Below are positions 1 to 11,800 of a stretch of DNA of 64,000 nt, piece after piece (within the stretch, counting starts at the first letter, position 1; every line of letters starts with the position of its first letter). The translations under genes were made by a program, and so were the position numbers. The stretch covers positions 2,666,001 to 2,730,000 of the forward strand of contig NC_071332.1 in the NCBI RefSeq assembly GCF_010183535.1, written 5' to 3'. Source of the stretch: Caenorhabditis remanei (lineage: Eukaryota > Nematoda > Chromadorea > Rhabditida > Rhabditidae). The notes below the pieces were generated by a model. That model worked only from the letters and a program-made list of their open reading frames with translations. It was not told the DNA's origin and searched no databases.

Positions 1-985
1 AATGAGTATTTGGAGGAGGGAGAGGAGTGGGTACTGAATGCTAGATCCCAATCGTAAGAGGCTAGGTAGGCGTTAAGGTCTTTGACATTGCATTGCTTGT
101 AGTTGAGCCGAGGTTTCGAGGACTGTGGGATGATATTGTAGTTGGGTGGAAGCGTGATCGGATAGGGAAGAAGGTCGAATTCGACAGAAAAATGATCAGA
201 GTTAAGGAGAGGAGGATGTTTGGATATCTTTGAGACTGGGAGATCTTTAGTAGTCATGACTAGATCGAGGATATTAGCCGAAGAAGAAGAGGAACGAGTG
301 GGGAAAGTGACATGTTGGAAAAGATGTTTGGAGTTGACAAAGGAAAGAAATTCGTGACTAGTATGGGGAGAGTCCCATTTGAGAGATGGGTAGTTGAAAT
401 CCCCAGCAAGAAGGGAGCAGTTGAGAGGGAGAATTTGATCAAGATGGGAAATTAGGGCAGCGTTTTGGGATCTAGAGGTATCAGGCGGGCGATACACTAG
501 GCAGAAAGTAAACGGAGAGAAAGGAGGCGAGGAGAAAGAATCACTAGGAGATATTCGACAGGCTATTATTTCAGATTGATGGATAGGATAATGGAACTTC
601 ATGTTAATGTCAATTGAGGAGAGTGAAAGAGATTTCTTGTAGATGATGGCTACTCCACCGCCGCATTTTTTACGGTGGATGGAAGGTGAACGGTCGAAAC
701 GGAGAATGGAGAGGCCATGTTGGATGAAGAGAGTGGATGGGACAGTTTCGTCAAGGAAGGTTTCAGTTAGAGCAAGAAGTTGAGTGTTGGAGGAGGCAAA
801 TAAGTCGATGAGAAGATTGATTTTTGATAAGGAAGCGATACCTCTGATATTTGAGAGCAGGAAAGAGATGCGGACATCCGGTTTGTTGGGGCAAGAGGCA
901 AGAGAACTGTGTGAAGAAGATGGAAACGATGGGGTGTATGGTAGAGAGGATAACTGAAGAGGCGGGCCGGCTAATGGGACAAAAA
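1..985 (-). CDS. LINE ORF2, endonuclease domain (partial, no own start seen)
   Basis: Open on the minus strand from the end of ORF1 to the window edge, about 325 codons without a stop. Endonuclease/exonuclease/phosphatase motifs appear in order: SNIRG (catalytic Asn), ALTETFLD (catalytic Glu), GGGVAIIYK, the LAGDFNYP Asp/Asn pair, and SDH near the end of the domain. This enzyme nicks target DNA for target-primed reverse transcription; the transcriptase would lie to the left. The first in-frame ATG (in INMKFHY) falls after the SNIRG and TET motifs, so a complete domain cannot start there. Translation from ORF1 by -1 frameshift, or reinitiation at a non-AUG codon, is needed. Confidence 0.85.
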
Positions 986-1777
986 AGGAAGAGGTTTGGG
1001 ATTTAGACGGTAGGAGATGTCGTTCATTATCAAGACAGTCTTTCCAGCTTTAACGTTTTCGTTGTACACGTGTTTTCGAGATTCACGAAGCTTCAGAAGT
1101 TCCTCCGACGTAAGGTCGCGGCGAATTCGAGGTTTAGGATCAATAGACTTGATGGTTGAGTCGGAATTCTTGATAGAGTTGTATCCACGGATGAAGGTGT
1201 CCCGGTCATCGGAGGAGATAAATTGGATTTTGAGAGGCCTAAACTTCGACTTACAGGGGTGGCGATGGATACGACTTGGTTTGGGGAGTCCGTGGGTTTC
1301 GGCAAGCTTGGTGAGGAAATTGAGCTGGGATTGGTCTTGATTAGGGTCGTTTGGGTCGTCGGGAAATCTTTCAAGGACGGCTCTTTTGGATTTTTCTAGA
1401 ATAGTGGCGGCTTTCATTGCGATATCGAATGGGGTTGGAGGTGTTGGAGACAGACTTGGTGCTTGAGTATTACTTGGAATAGGAATAGTAGTAGTAGTTA
1501 GGCTAGCAGTGCCTGGAACTGTCGATAAGGGAAGGGGAGGAAGGAATTGGGGTTCAGGGAGGACAGGGATAGTAGGGATGGTAGGAACGAGAGAGGATAC
1601 TTTATCGATAACCGATTTGGCTGAAGAGGAAAGCAGGGCGTTTCTCAGATCGGAAATGATGTTTGTCAGGGTTCCAACGTGATCATGGAGTTGGCGGTAA
1701 GCGGAAAAAGGGACGAAGCCACTGGGGTCGTCGTCATCGGAAACTGTTAGTTTCCGTTTGTTGAGTGGGGGTGCCAT
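971..1777 (-). CDS. LINE ORF1 protein
   Basis: 268 codons on the minus strand, start at 1777, stop TAG at 973-971. The N-terminus is acidic (DDDD about residues 15-18). The middle (about 60-120) is Pro/Thr/Ser-rich and low complexity. The C-terminal half (about 160-265) is basic and globular, with an FRPLKIQF strand and a conserved-looking region ending near ISYRLNP. This matches the RNA-binding ORF1 proteins of CR1-like LINEs, which coat the element RNA; no zinc knuckle is visible. The next ORF lies in the -1 frame and overlaps its end, with a TTTTTTG heptamer three codons before the stop. Family assignment is from composition and position. Confidence 0.8.
   Translation of the reverse strand: MAPPLNKRKLTVSDDDDPSGFVPFSAYRQLHDHVGTLTNIISDLRNALLSSSAKSVIDKVSSLVPTIPTIPVLPEPQFLPPLPLSTVPGTASLTTTTIPIPSNTQAPSLSPTPPTPFDIAMKAATILEKSKRAVLERFPDDPNDPNQDQSQLNFLTKLAETHGLPKPSRIHRHPCKSKFRPLKIQFISSDDRDTFIRGYNSIKNSDSTIKSIDPKPRIRRDLTSEELLKLRESRKHVYNENVKAGKTVLIMNDISYRLNPKPLPFLSH
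980..986 (-). promoter_or_regulatory. Possible -1 ribosomal frameshift heptamer T TTT TTG
   Basis: On the minus strand, bases 986-980 read T TTT TTG in ORF1 phase, three codons before the ORF1 stop. Slipping back one base puts the ribosome in the ORF2 frame, which is open from there. The X XXY YYZ form fits known slippery sites; downstream structure was not assessed. Confidence 0.35.
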
Positions 1778-1974
1778 GGTGAACTTTCCGGAATGATGTT
1801 ACAATATATTATAGAACAGGAGTATCAGGAGTAGAAATAGAAGTATTAAATAGTATTTAGCACAGAATATGAATAAGGATGGTAATCGATAATGTGGTGG
1901 ATCGATATGAGAGGGTGCGGAGAGACAACCACTCAGAACGACCACACGGGGGGTGTATGGCACGAAATTTTTGA

Positions 1975-2470
1975 AATCAAATTTTCCTGTGACCAATTTT
2001 CACCATTTTTATACCAAAAGATAGCAAATTTTAAGAGCTGTCTTTTGGTATAAAAACGGTATAAAAATTTGGTTCAAAAATGCCTGGAAAATCGCGATTT
2101 GAAAAATTTTAATTTCGAAATTTTTTTTTTTCGAAAAATCAAATTTTCCTGTGACCAATTTTCACCATTTTTGTAACAAAAGATAGCAAATTTTAAAGGC
2201 TTTTTTTTTGATATAAAAATGATAAAATTTGGTTCAGTAATGACTGACAAAATCACGAATTAAAAAAAATTTCATAACAAAACTTTTGAAAATTTTCGAA
2301 TTTAAATGTTTTTTTAAGCGATTTTTTCCCATTTTTTTACCAGAAGAAAGCCCTAAAAATTTTCTATCTTTTGGTATAAAAAAGGTGAAAATTGGTCGAA
2401 ACCTGACTTGGAAAATTTGAATTCGAAATGTTTCTAAAATCCTAAAATTCAGCTCAATTCCCAGCATTGA
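1975..2470. repeat. Tandem AT-rich block between LINE and lsy-12
   Basis: A block containing TGTGACCAATTTTCACCATT occurs at about 1988 and again at about 2152, giving a direct repeat of about 165 bp. It includes an internal inverted motif, ACCAAAAGATAGC against a TTTTGGTATAAA arm. A weaker third relative follows at about 2320-2400. No coding potential is convincing here. Confidence 0.6.
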
Positions 2471-2694
2471 AAGCCGGGTACTGCAAACCCGCTCTACCGC
2501 AATTCTACGCCTTCTTTATCATTAGAGCGCACTTGCTCTAGCCCCCGGTTCCGGGTAAACCAGGACCCAAAAAAAGACCCAAAAAATCAAGATTTTCCGA
2601 AAAGAAAATTACTAAAACTAAAATAAAAATGTCACCTAACCAAACTCATACCACTGTTTTTTTTTCTTGCCAAACCCCCACTTCCCAACCAATA

Positions 2695-2803
2695 TTAGTT
2701 CGGCACAGTTCTTACAACTGCGCTCCACCGAAATGCTAACAAAAAACAATTTTCTTCGGTTTCGGTGGAGCGCGGTTGTGAGACGTGAGCCGTGCTAATA
2801 TAT
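2695..2803. mobile_element. GCGCTC-family foldback element upstream of lsy-12
   Basis: Inverted arms: TTACAACTGCGCTCCACCG at about 2712 and its partner CGGTGGAGCGCGGTTGTGAG at about 2764, with outer ends TTAG..CGGCAC and GCCGTGCTAA. The ends look like TA-flanked terminal repeats, suggesting a Tc1/mariner-type MITE. It ends about 37 bp before the predicted start codon, so it may sit in the promoter or leader. Confidence 0.7.
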
Positions 2804-2839
2804 ATATATGTGCTCTATAATTTCCCTCCCTCCCTGAAG

Positions 2840-5800
2840 ATGTCGTCGACCGCCACAAAACGAAGAAACACGAACAACTCGAGATGCGCCAGCCTTCTTA
2901 TGGCCTCAACCACTCCTACGGTAACGAGAAAGTCGGCTCTCGTGGATTCAGATGACGACGACGATGATGATGAGGTGGGCGTGGCTCTTAACCTTTTGTG
3001 ATGTCTTTTTTCATTAGAAAGTTGGGAAAAAAACCTTGTCCGTCTTTTATTTTAACCTAATTAAGCGAAAAATGCAATTTCGCGTCGTGACCCAGTCGAC
3101 AAAATTCGACTATGCGCCTTTAAAGATTACTGTAGTTGACAATTAATTTTAAAAATATTTTTGCATAATTTTCATTCGAAAAAGTTCCGAAAAGCCAATT
3201 TTTCCTCACAAAAACATGTACACTCGCACTAGAAATTATAGAAATAACAGATTATCTTGTCCGCCTTTTATTTTAACCTTTTAAATGCAAAAATTCTCAT
3301 ATTTCTCACTAAAAACCAATTTTCGCGTCGAGACCCAGTCGACAAAATTCCACTATGCGCCTTTAAAATTACTGTAGTTGACAATTAATTAAAAATATTT
3401 TTTGCATCATTTTCAGTCGAAAAAGTTCCGAAAAAGTCAATTTTTCTCACAAAAAATAAGTACACTCGCACTAAAATTGACAGAAATAACACCCACGACG
3501 TCATTTAATGCAGAAAAAAAAGGGGAAAAATAAAAAAAGACACCAAAATAGCTGTTTACTCGGGTAAAGGTGTAATCACGTTATTTCGGACTTCAAAATC
3601 ACGATTTTCGCTCGAATTTTTGAAAAATTTTCACAAATTTTTGCTCTCCAGATGTCGTCAAACGGCGAGAGCTCGGAACTCGCTGCACACAGATCACGGA
3701 CGCCACGTGGCCGTTACTCTCCGATGTTAGACGAACGGAATCGGAGAACGAATTCGAGAATGAGCGCGTTGAGTATCGACACTCATCGGAATACTGATTT
3801 GAATGCGGACGGATCGGCGCCGAGCAGTAGTAGTGCCGCGTCGAGCGCTTTTGTGAGTTTTTCAATGGGGAAAATACGAGAAAATCAAAAAATGGGGCGA
3901 AAATGTGAAAATACTTGTTGAAACTGTGAAAAATTGCAATTTTTCGTTAAAATTTAACGAAAATCGAATAAAAAATGCTAGAAATGCCAATTTTCGCTTT
4001 GAAAATCGGATTTTTTCTATCATTTCCGCTAAAATTTTGATTTTTCCGGGCGAAATCCATCAAAAACTCCGAAAATTCACATTTTTATCGAAAAATTCGA
4101 GAAATAACGGATTTTTTGATTTTCAAACCTTAATTATGCACAATTTTCGATTATTTTCGCTAAAAATCCAAATTTTTTTGTTTAAATTTCATAAAAATCA
4201 CTGAAAATTGACTGTTTTTTGTAAAAATTTGAATTTTTGAACGATTTTCGCTAAAAATTCAATTTTTTTCGAGATTTTCGTTGTAGAATTGACACAAAGG
4301 AGCTGAAATTCATTAAAAATCAAAATAATCGAAAAAATGTCGAAAATTGGCATTCTGCGCTGAAAAATTGCGATTTATATGTCAAAAATTGGCATTTTTC
4401 GAAAAAAAAATCGTTTTTATCAGTAAAATTGTATTTTTCAGCTTCAAGTATGTAAAAATCCCTATTTTTACAATAAAAAACCTTCAAAGTCTCTTCTTTT
4501 TTTCGGATTTTTTTTTTCAATTTTTCATCGAAAAATGTGACAATTTTTGATGATTTTCCGTCGGTTATTTGACTGGTCACATTTTCGATGAAAAATTGAA
4601 AAAATTGGAAAAAAAGGGCCATTTTTTGAAGCCGGGCCTTCGGGCTTTGACAACTATGATTTTTCACCATTTTTCAAAAAAAAATTTCGCAAAAATTTCA
4701 AAAACTCGCTTATTTTTCAGCTAACACCGGACCTAAACCGTCCTCCTCCTCCTCCTACCACCGGAGGATCCCACAAAAAACGGACGCCACACCACTCGAC
4801 GGGTCGCCGGAAAAAGATGCGAAACTATCCGTCGTCGTCGGCTCAAAATTCACAAGGAGAGACTGAATTGGATTCGGATGACGAAGATCAGAGAGACACT
4901 GATAATATGAGTATATGCAATGATGATGACTCTTATAAGGTTGGTGATTTGAGCGCTGAAATTAGGCCCCGCCCACTTATAACCATTTTTTACGAAAATT
5001 GAGTGTTTTCCTCACGAAAAAGGCTTAAAAGAACCAATTTTTTTTCAGTTTTTCACCGAAAATGTAAACATTTTTGGCGATTTTTCAGAATTTATTCTTA
5101 TTCCGAACTAGAAAATTTGACTTTTTTGTAAAAGTTGAAAAATTTGAATTTTGGCGCCAAATACCCAGGCCTTGACAAATATTCATTCAGCTGAAATTAG
5201 GCTCCGCCCACTTATAGATTTTTTTGAAAATTGAGTGTTTTTTCCCTCGAAAATTTGACTTTTTCGCGAAAAAAGAGCGCGAAAAACCGCGCTCTACCAG
5301 GATTCAAAAATTCTGGGATTTCGGTAGAGCGCATTTGCATTATCTCCTGAAAACGCGCTCTACCGGGATTCAAAAATTCTGGGATTTCGGTAGAGCGCAT
5401 TTGCATTATCTCCTGAAAATGTGCGCTGTACCGATAATTCCGTTAAAAACTGATTGATTTCAACCAACTTTCTTGTCAATGCAATCGCGCTCTACCGGAA
5501 GTTCCAATTTTTTTTTGAAATTTCGGTAGAGCGCACTCCGCACATTCTCCTCACCCCCAATACAAATCCCCCGTCCTCTAAAAATTTTTTGAAAAATTCA
5601 AACGTAAATTTCGTAGAAAAAATTGTTTTTGAAATGAGGCTCCGCCCACTTATAGCCATTTTTCGATTTTCGGCGAAAAGGGAAATTTTTCCCCTCAAAA
5701 TAGTGGTTTCATCTTTTTACCTGGTTTTTTTAACCGAAAAATTTGTAACAATCTGAAAATTTCTGAAATTTTTTTTTCAAAATTCTGAAAGTTACATTTT

Positions 5801-8800
5801 TTTTTGTAAAAAAGTATCATTTTCTAAAAGTTTTCCTGAATAATGACTTTTATTTTCGAAATCCGGCGGGTTTGAAAACGCCTACGGACAAGATTCTATC
5901 AAATTTCATATTTTTGTTGCAATCGCGCTCTACCGGACTTGGGATGTTGTTCGGTGGAGCGCGTTTGCAACAAAGTTCTCGAAACCGATGTAATGCATCA
6001 AAATCAACTAATTCTTATACTTTCCACTCAAAAATGCGATCTAATTTTCTAAAAATAGTCTGAAAATCTCGGTTTTCCCGGGGATTTTGAAATTTTCAGA
6101 CTATTTTCAGAAAATTTGATCGCATTTTTGAGTAGAAAGTTTAGAATTAGTTGATTTTGATGCATTACATCGGTTTCGAGAACTTTGTTGCAAACGCGCT
6201 CCACCGAACATCTTTCCAAGTCCGGTAGAGCGCGATTGCAACAAAGATCTGAAATTTGCTAGAAACTTGTCTATAGGTACATTCAAACACGCAGATTTCG
6301 AAAATTAATGTCATTTTTGCGAAAACTTTTAGAAAATAAGATTTTTTGAATTTTTTTCAGCGAATTTTAATAAAAAATGGGAAAATTTACCTAAAAATGA
6401 CAAAAATCTCGAATTCCAGGTACCACAAGGAAACCGAAAAAAATGCCAAGAATCTGGACGAATTTTTTCTTTTTGGGTTTCTAGGCCATGGGAAGGTGGA
6501 AGAACTTTCCGTGGCCTAGAAACACAAAAATGAAAAGTTCGGCCAACACTGACCATTTCGAACATTTTTAAGCTGAAAATTTGCTTTTAAGCGGTATTTG
6601 TACTTATTAACCAAAGTTAGAGCGATTTAAAAAAAATTGTTGCAAACGCGCTCCACCGAACATCTTTCCAAGTCCGGTAGAGCGCGATTGCAACAAAGAT
6701 CTGAAATTTGATAGAAACTTGCGAATTTTAATAAAACAATGTGAAAATTTAGCTAAAAAATGTGAAAATCTCTAATTCCAGGTACCATCAAACAACCGCA
6801 AAAAATTCCAAGAATCTCAAATAACAGTGCAAGGAGAATGCGAATTTTCAAAATCAGAAATCGCTGATATCTTCAAAAAAGGCGACCAACAAGCCCGCCT
6901 TCCCGAACGGATTCAAATCGGAACGGTTATCATGAAGACGTGGTATGGATCACCGTTTCCCGCCGAATTCATCAATGTCCGACAATTGTATATTTGTGAA
7001 TTCTGTTTCTTCTACGCGCGTTCCGATCTGATTATGCAGAATCATGCGAAGAGATGTCGGCTGAGAGCACCGCCTGGAGTGGAGATCTATCGGAAGGATG
7101 ATGTTTCGGTGTTCGAAGTTGATGGAAGGAGACAGAAGTGAGTAAATGCGCTCTATTGAGAATACCCGGGTTGTTGAGCGAAAAAATCGGTTAAAATCGG
7201 TTAAATTTGAGAAAATCCACGTTTTAGACGAATTTTTAACGAAAAAATCCGTTTTTAGACGAATTTTCACTGAAAAATCCATTTTTAGAGGAAGTTTCAC
7301 CGAAAAAATTCATTTTTAGACCATTTTTTACTGAAAATATCCGTTTTTAGACGAACTTTCACAGAAGTGTGCAGTGGTCTTTTCCAGCAGTGTGTAGGGT
7401 GCGCTCTATTGAGAATACCCGGTTTTTGAGCGAAAAAACCGAGAAAAAAGCGGTTAAAATTGACAAAATCCGTTTTTAGACAATTTTTAAACAAATTTTC
7501 ACCGAAAAAATTCGTTTTTAGACGATTTTTTCCAGAAAAAATCCATTTTAGACGAATTGTCACTGAAAAAAAATCAATTTTTAGACGAATTTTCTCTGAA
7601 AAAATTCATTTTTAGACGAATTTTTAACGAAAAAATCCATTTTAAACGAATTTTCACAGAAGTGAGTGTTGAAAATGCGCTCCATTGAGAATACCCGGGT
7701 TTTGAGAGAAAAAAACCATTTTTAAACAAATTTAGACGGGAAAATCCATTTTTAGACGAATTTTCATTGAAAAAATACATTTTCAAACAAATTTTCACTG
7801 AAAAATCCTTTTTTAGACGATTTTTAACCGAAAAAATTCGTTTTTACACTAGTTTTCCCGAAAAAAACCCATTTTTAGACGTTTTTTAACCGAAGAAATC
7901 AATTTTTAAACACCATTTCACTGAAAAAATCCATTTTTAAATGACTTTTCACAGAAGTGAGTCACAGAAGTGAGTGACAAATGCGCTCTATTGAGAATAC
8001 CCGGTTTTTTGAGCGAAAAATTGGAAAAAAATCGGTTAAAATTGGGTGAAATTGAGAAAATCCAGTTTTAGACAAATTTTCACCGAAAAAATATATTTTT
8101 AGACGATTTTTAACCGAAGAAATCAATTTTAGACCATTTTTCACTGAAAAAATCCATTTTTAGACGGATTTTCACCGAAGGAAACCCATGTTCTCGCAAA
8201 TGCGCTCTATTGAGAATTCCCGGGTTTTGAGCGAAAAAACCGAAAAAAAAATCGGGTAAAATTGAGAAAATCCAGAAATTTTTACTGAAAAAAACCATTT
8301 TAAGACAAATTTTCACAGAAGAAAAAACGGAATTTGGAACTTAAAAATAGCTTCTTTTTTTTTACCCGAACTTAGGTCGATTCCCGGCTCCTTGTGGCAA
8401 TCACGCTCTACCGAAACTCACAGAAGTTCGGTAGAGCGCGATTACAGGGAATTCTTGGAATTTTTACCCAAAAAATCCGATTTTTATCTTAAAAAGTCCC
8501 GGAAAAAACCAAAATTCCACCACATTTCGTTTACAGATCGTACTGTCAAACACTCTGCCTAATCTCTCGAATGTTCCTTGAGAGTAAGACAGTCTTCTAC
8601 GATACGGAGCCATTTTTCTTCTACGTGGCGACGAAAAACGACGCGCACGGATGCCATTTCACGGGATATTTCAGCAAAGAGAAATACGAACCAGATGTGA
8701 ATAATCTGTCGTGTATTATGACACTTCCCTGTTATCAAGACATGGGTTACGGTCGTTTTTTGATCGATTTGAGTTATGCGTTGTCGAGAAGAGAGGGATG

Positions 8801-11800
8801 GAATGGAGGACCGGAGCAGCCACTTTCAGATTTGGGAAAGAAGGCGTACGGTGGATATTGGAAGAATACGATCGCAGTTTCACTTGTCAAAATGAAGGAT
8901 CGCATCGAATACGGTGGACGCGGGATTTCTATTGGGGGTGAGTTGGATTTGGGAAGTGCGCTCTACCGAAACTTGAAGAATTTTGGAGTTTCCGGTAGAG
9001 CGCGGTTGCATTCAATGCAACTTGCATTTCAATTGACACGAAAGTTGGTTGGAATCGATCAGTTTTTAACGGAATTATCGGTAGAGCGCGTTTTGCTGGA
9101 GATAACGCAAATGCGCTCTACCGAACTCCTAGAATTTTGAAAATCCGGTAGAGCGCGGTTGCTTCAGAAAGCTTGCTCCGCCGGCATTTGTATTGGGGTG
9201 AGAAGGATTTGGGAAGTGCGCTCTATCGAAACTTTAGGAATTTTGGAGTTTCCGGTAGAGCGCGGTTGCATTGACACGAAAGTTGGTTGAAATCGATAAG
9301 TTTTTAACGGAATTATCGGTAGAGCGCGTTTTCAGGTGATAATGCAAATGCGCTCTACCGAAATTCCTGCGTTTCGGAATTCCTGTAGAGCGCAATTCGA
9401 TTTTCACTGGAATTTTTTAATTTTCAGCCCGTTTTCGAGAGGTGAAGCAAACGCGCTCTACCGAAATTTTACGATTTTCAGCCCGTTTTCGAAAAATGAA
9501 GCAATCACGCTCTACCGAAATCGTTTTTTTCTGAGAACCCGATTTCGCCCAATGTTCGGTAGAGCGCGCCTACCAAATTCTGAATTTTCATTAGTTTTTT
9601 CCAAAAATGATGCAAATGCGCTCCATTGAACTTTCATAGTAAAATCATGAAAAATGGTGGAAGCGCTCTATCGAGATTCTACTTTCGCGGAACTTCACTA
9701 GAGCACATTTTCTCGATTTTCTCTCAAAAATTTTACAAAATGCAGCAACCGCGCTCCACCGCTAATCCTTCCCTTTTTTCCAGACATTGCCAACGACACG
9801 GGTATCAACAGTCACGACGTTCTATCGGTGGTTTGTTCTCTTGGATGGGCGAAAATAGTGGATCCGAAGAATGGCGGAAAAGTTTGGTAAGTTGAGTGAA
9901 AATGCGCTCTATTGAGAATCTCACCGTGTACTCCACGTGGACAAGTCGAGTTAGTTTTTAGCGATTTTTCACGAGGAGTACACGGAATTACACCAGAGTC
10001 CAATAGAGCGCATTTACATCCAATTCGAAAATGCGCTCTATTGAGAATCTCACCGTGTACTCCACGTGGACAAGTTGAGGTTTTTCTCGCGAATTTGATC
10101 GATTTTGAGCTGAAATTTTCACTTGTCCACACGGAGTACACGGAATTACACAAGAGTCCAATAGAGCGCATTTACATTCAATTTTCAGCACACTCGAATG
10201 GGACGTCGACTGGGACGTGTGCCACGCGATCGATGAGCAACGGCGCAAAAGCGGCGGCGGCGGCAAAACACAATTCGACGAGAAGTGTCTCGATGTACGG
10301 TTTTGAGATTTTTTATCGCAAACGCGCTCTACCGAAACTCTACGCTAGAGCGTGTTTTCCTTCCCTACCCATCCCGTTGATTTCCATATTTTATAATAAA
10401 TTATTTTTTGAATGAAATCGGCTCGCTGATTCGTGTACTCCTCGTGGACAAGTTATATTTATCTTGCTTTCAATTTTTTGGTTTTTGCATATTTCACTGA
10501 TTTCCGGTTTTTCGTTGTGTTATTTTCTAAACGAAAAAAAAAACTGAAAAATCTACGAAAAATTGTCTAAATTGCATAAAAATATAAAATCCCACTTGTC
10601 CACGAGGAGTACACGACGCGAATTTAAAAAATGCCGATTTTCAGCCGTTTTTTGTCAAATTTTGAGATTTTTTCGACAAAAAACGATATTTTCAATCAAT
10701 TTACACAATTTTCCGTATAAAAAATCCCAAAAAATCGGAAAATTTGACGAAAAACGGTTAAAAAATCAATTTTGTGAACATGGGCGTGGTTTACCATAGG
10801 CTCCGCCCATTTTCTCAAATGATTCATATTTAGGAAGTGGGCGTGGTTTGGGCATAGACTCCGCCCACTTTCGCAATTTCATAAATTATAGGACCCAGAT
10901 AAGATCCGCCTACTTTTTAGAATTTTCCCCCTAAAAACTCAAAAATCGACCTTTTTTATTATACAAAAGTGGGCGTGGCCTAATATGCTCCGCCCATTTC
11001 TGCACTTTTGGTTTTCTGAAAATGCACTTGGGCAATTTTAAAATTTTTAAGCTCCTCCCATTTTTCACAATAAAAATGTATTTGTGAAAGTGGGCGTGGT
11101 CTCATAGGCTCCGCCCACAACTTTTTCGCGGAAAAAATTCGAAAAAATTTCAAATTTCAAACTTTTTGCTCTAAAAATCAGTCAAAAGTCGAATTTTTGG
11201 CCCAAAAATGAGTTTTCGCTTTTTTTTTGACTGTGCAGATGCACCATTTCTTAGGCGAAAAAAATTCTGCGGTTTTCAGTGGAAATATTGTTGGGAAACC
11301 TTTAAAAAAGTGTTCGGAAACGAGCATATCTTACCAATTTTCGAGTTTTTGGCCAAAAAGAAACTTTTTTTGAGAAAAATTGGCTGAAAATCCAAAAAAA
11401 AATCCCAAAAAAATGCGCAAAAACTGTGTTTTTTGCCCGATTTTGACCGGTGGCCTAGAAATCCAAAAATGTAAAAGTTAGGCCACCGCTTAGAAATCGT
11501 AGTGAAACCGCGCCGCGGAAATTGCAAAAAGGGGCGGAGCCGCCTAAACTGAATTTTTCCGAAAAACTGCAAAATTCCGCTAAAATTTTTCAAATTTTTT
11601 TGTGAAACCGCGCCGCAGAAATTGCGAAAAGGGGTGGGACCTGAAATTGCAAGTTTTTTCGAAATACTACGAAAAACGGCGAAATCGCTGAAAAGTTTTT
11701 GCGAAAATTATCGATTTTTGTTTACAGTGGAAACCGCGAAAAATGAAGCCACACATGGACGGATTTCACGAGTTGACGAAAGAGGAGATCGAAGAAGACG

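Larger units (their letters stand above)
1..1970 (-). mobile_element. Non-LTR retrotransposon (CR1/Sam-like LINE), 5' portion
   Basis: Minus-strand element seen as 5' leader (about 1970-1778), ORF1 (1777-971) and the N-terminal part of ORF2 (from about 985 down to base 1), so reverse transcriptase and 3' end lie outside the window. An ORF1 with a Pro/Thr/Ser-rich linker followed by an apurinic-type endonuclease is the layout of the CR1-like LINEs of Caenorhabditis (Sam, Frodo); the clade is inferred from layout only. Both ORFs are open over the visible part, so the copy looks young. Its 5' end abuts a directly repeated AT-rich block at 1975, which may be the insertion target. It lies head-to-head with the acetyltransferase gene, about 0.9 kb from its start codon. 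Confidence 0.85.

Noticed and set aside
2455..2545. tRNA-like string AAAGCCGGGTACTGCAAACC
   Set aside because: No A box/B box pair at tRNA spacing and no cloverleaf; CGCTCTACCGC fits the GCGCTC repeat family.
7146..8330. CRISPR-like array because of regular repeats
   Set aside because: Units are degenerate and spacers are not unique; this is a eukaryotic intron minisatellite.
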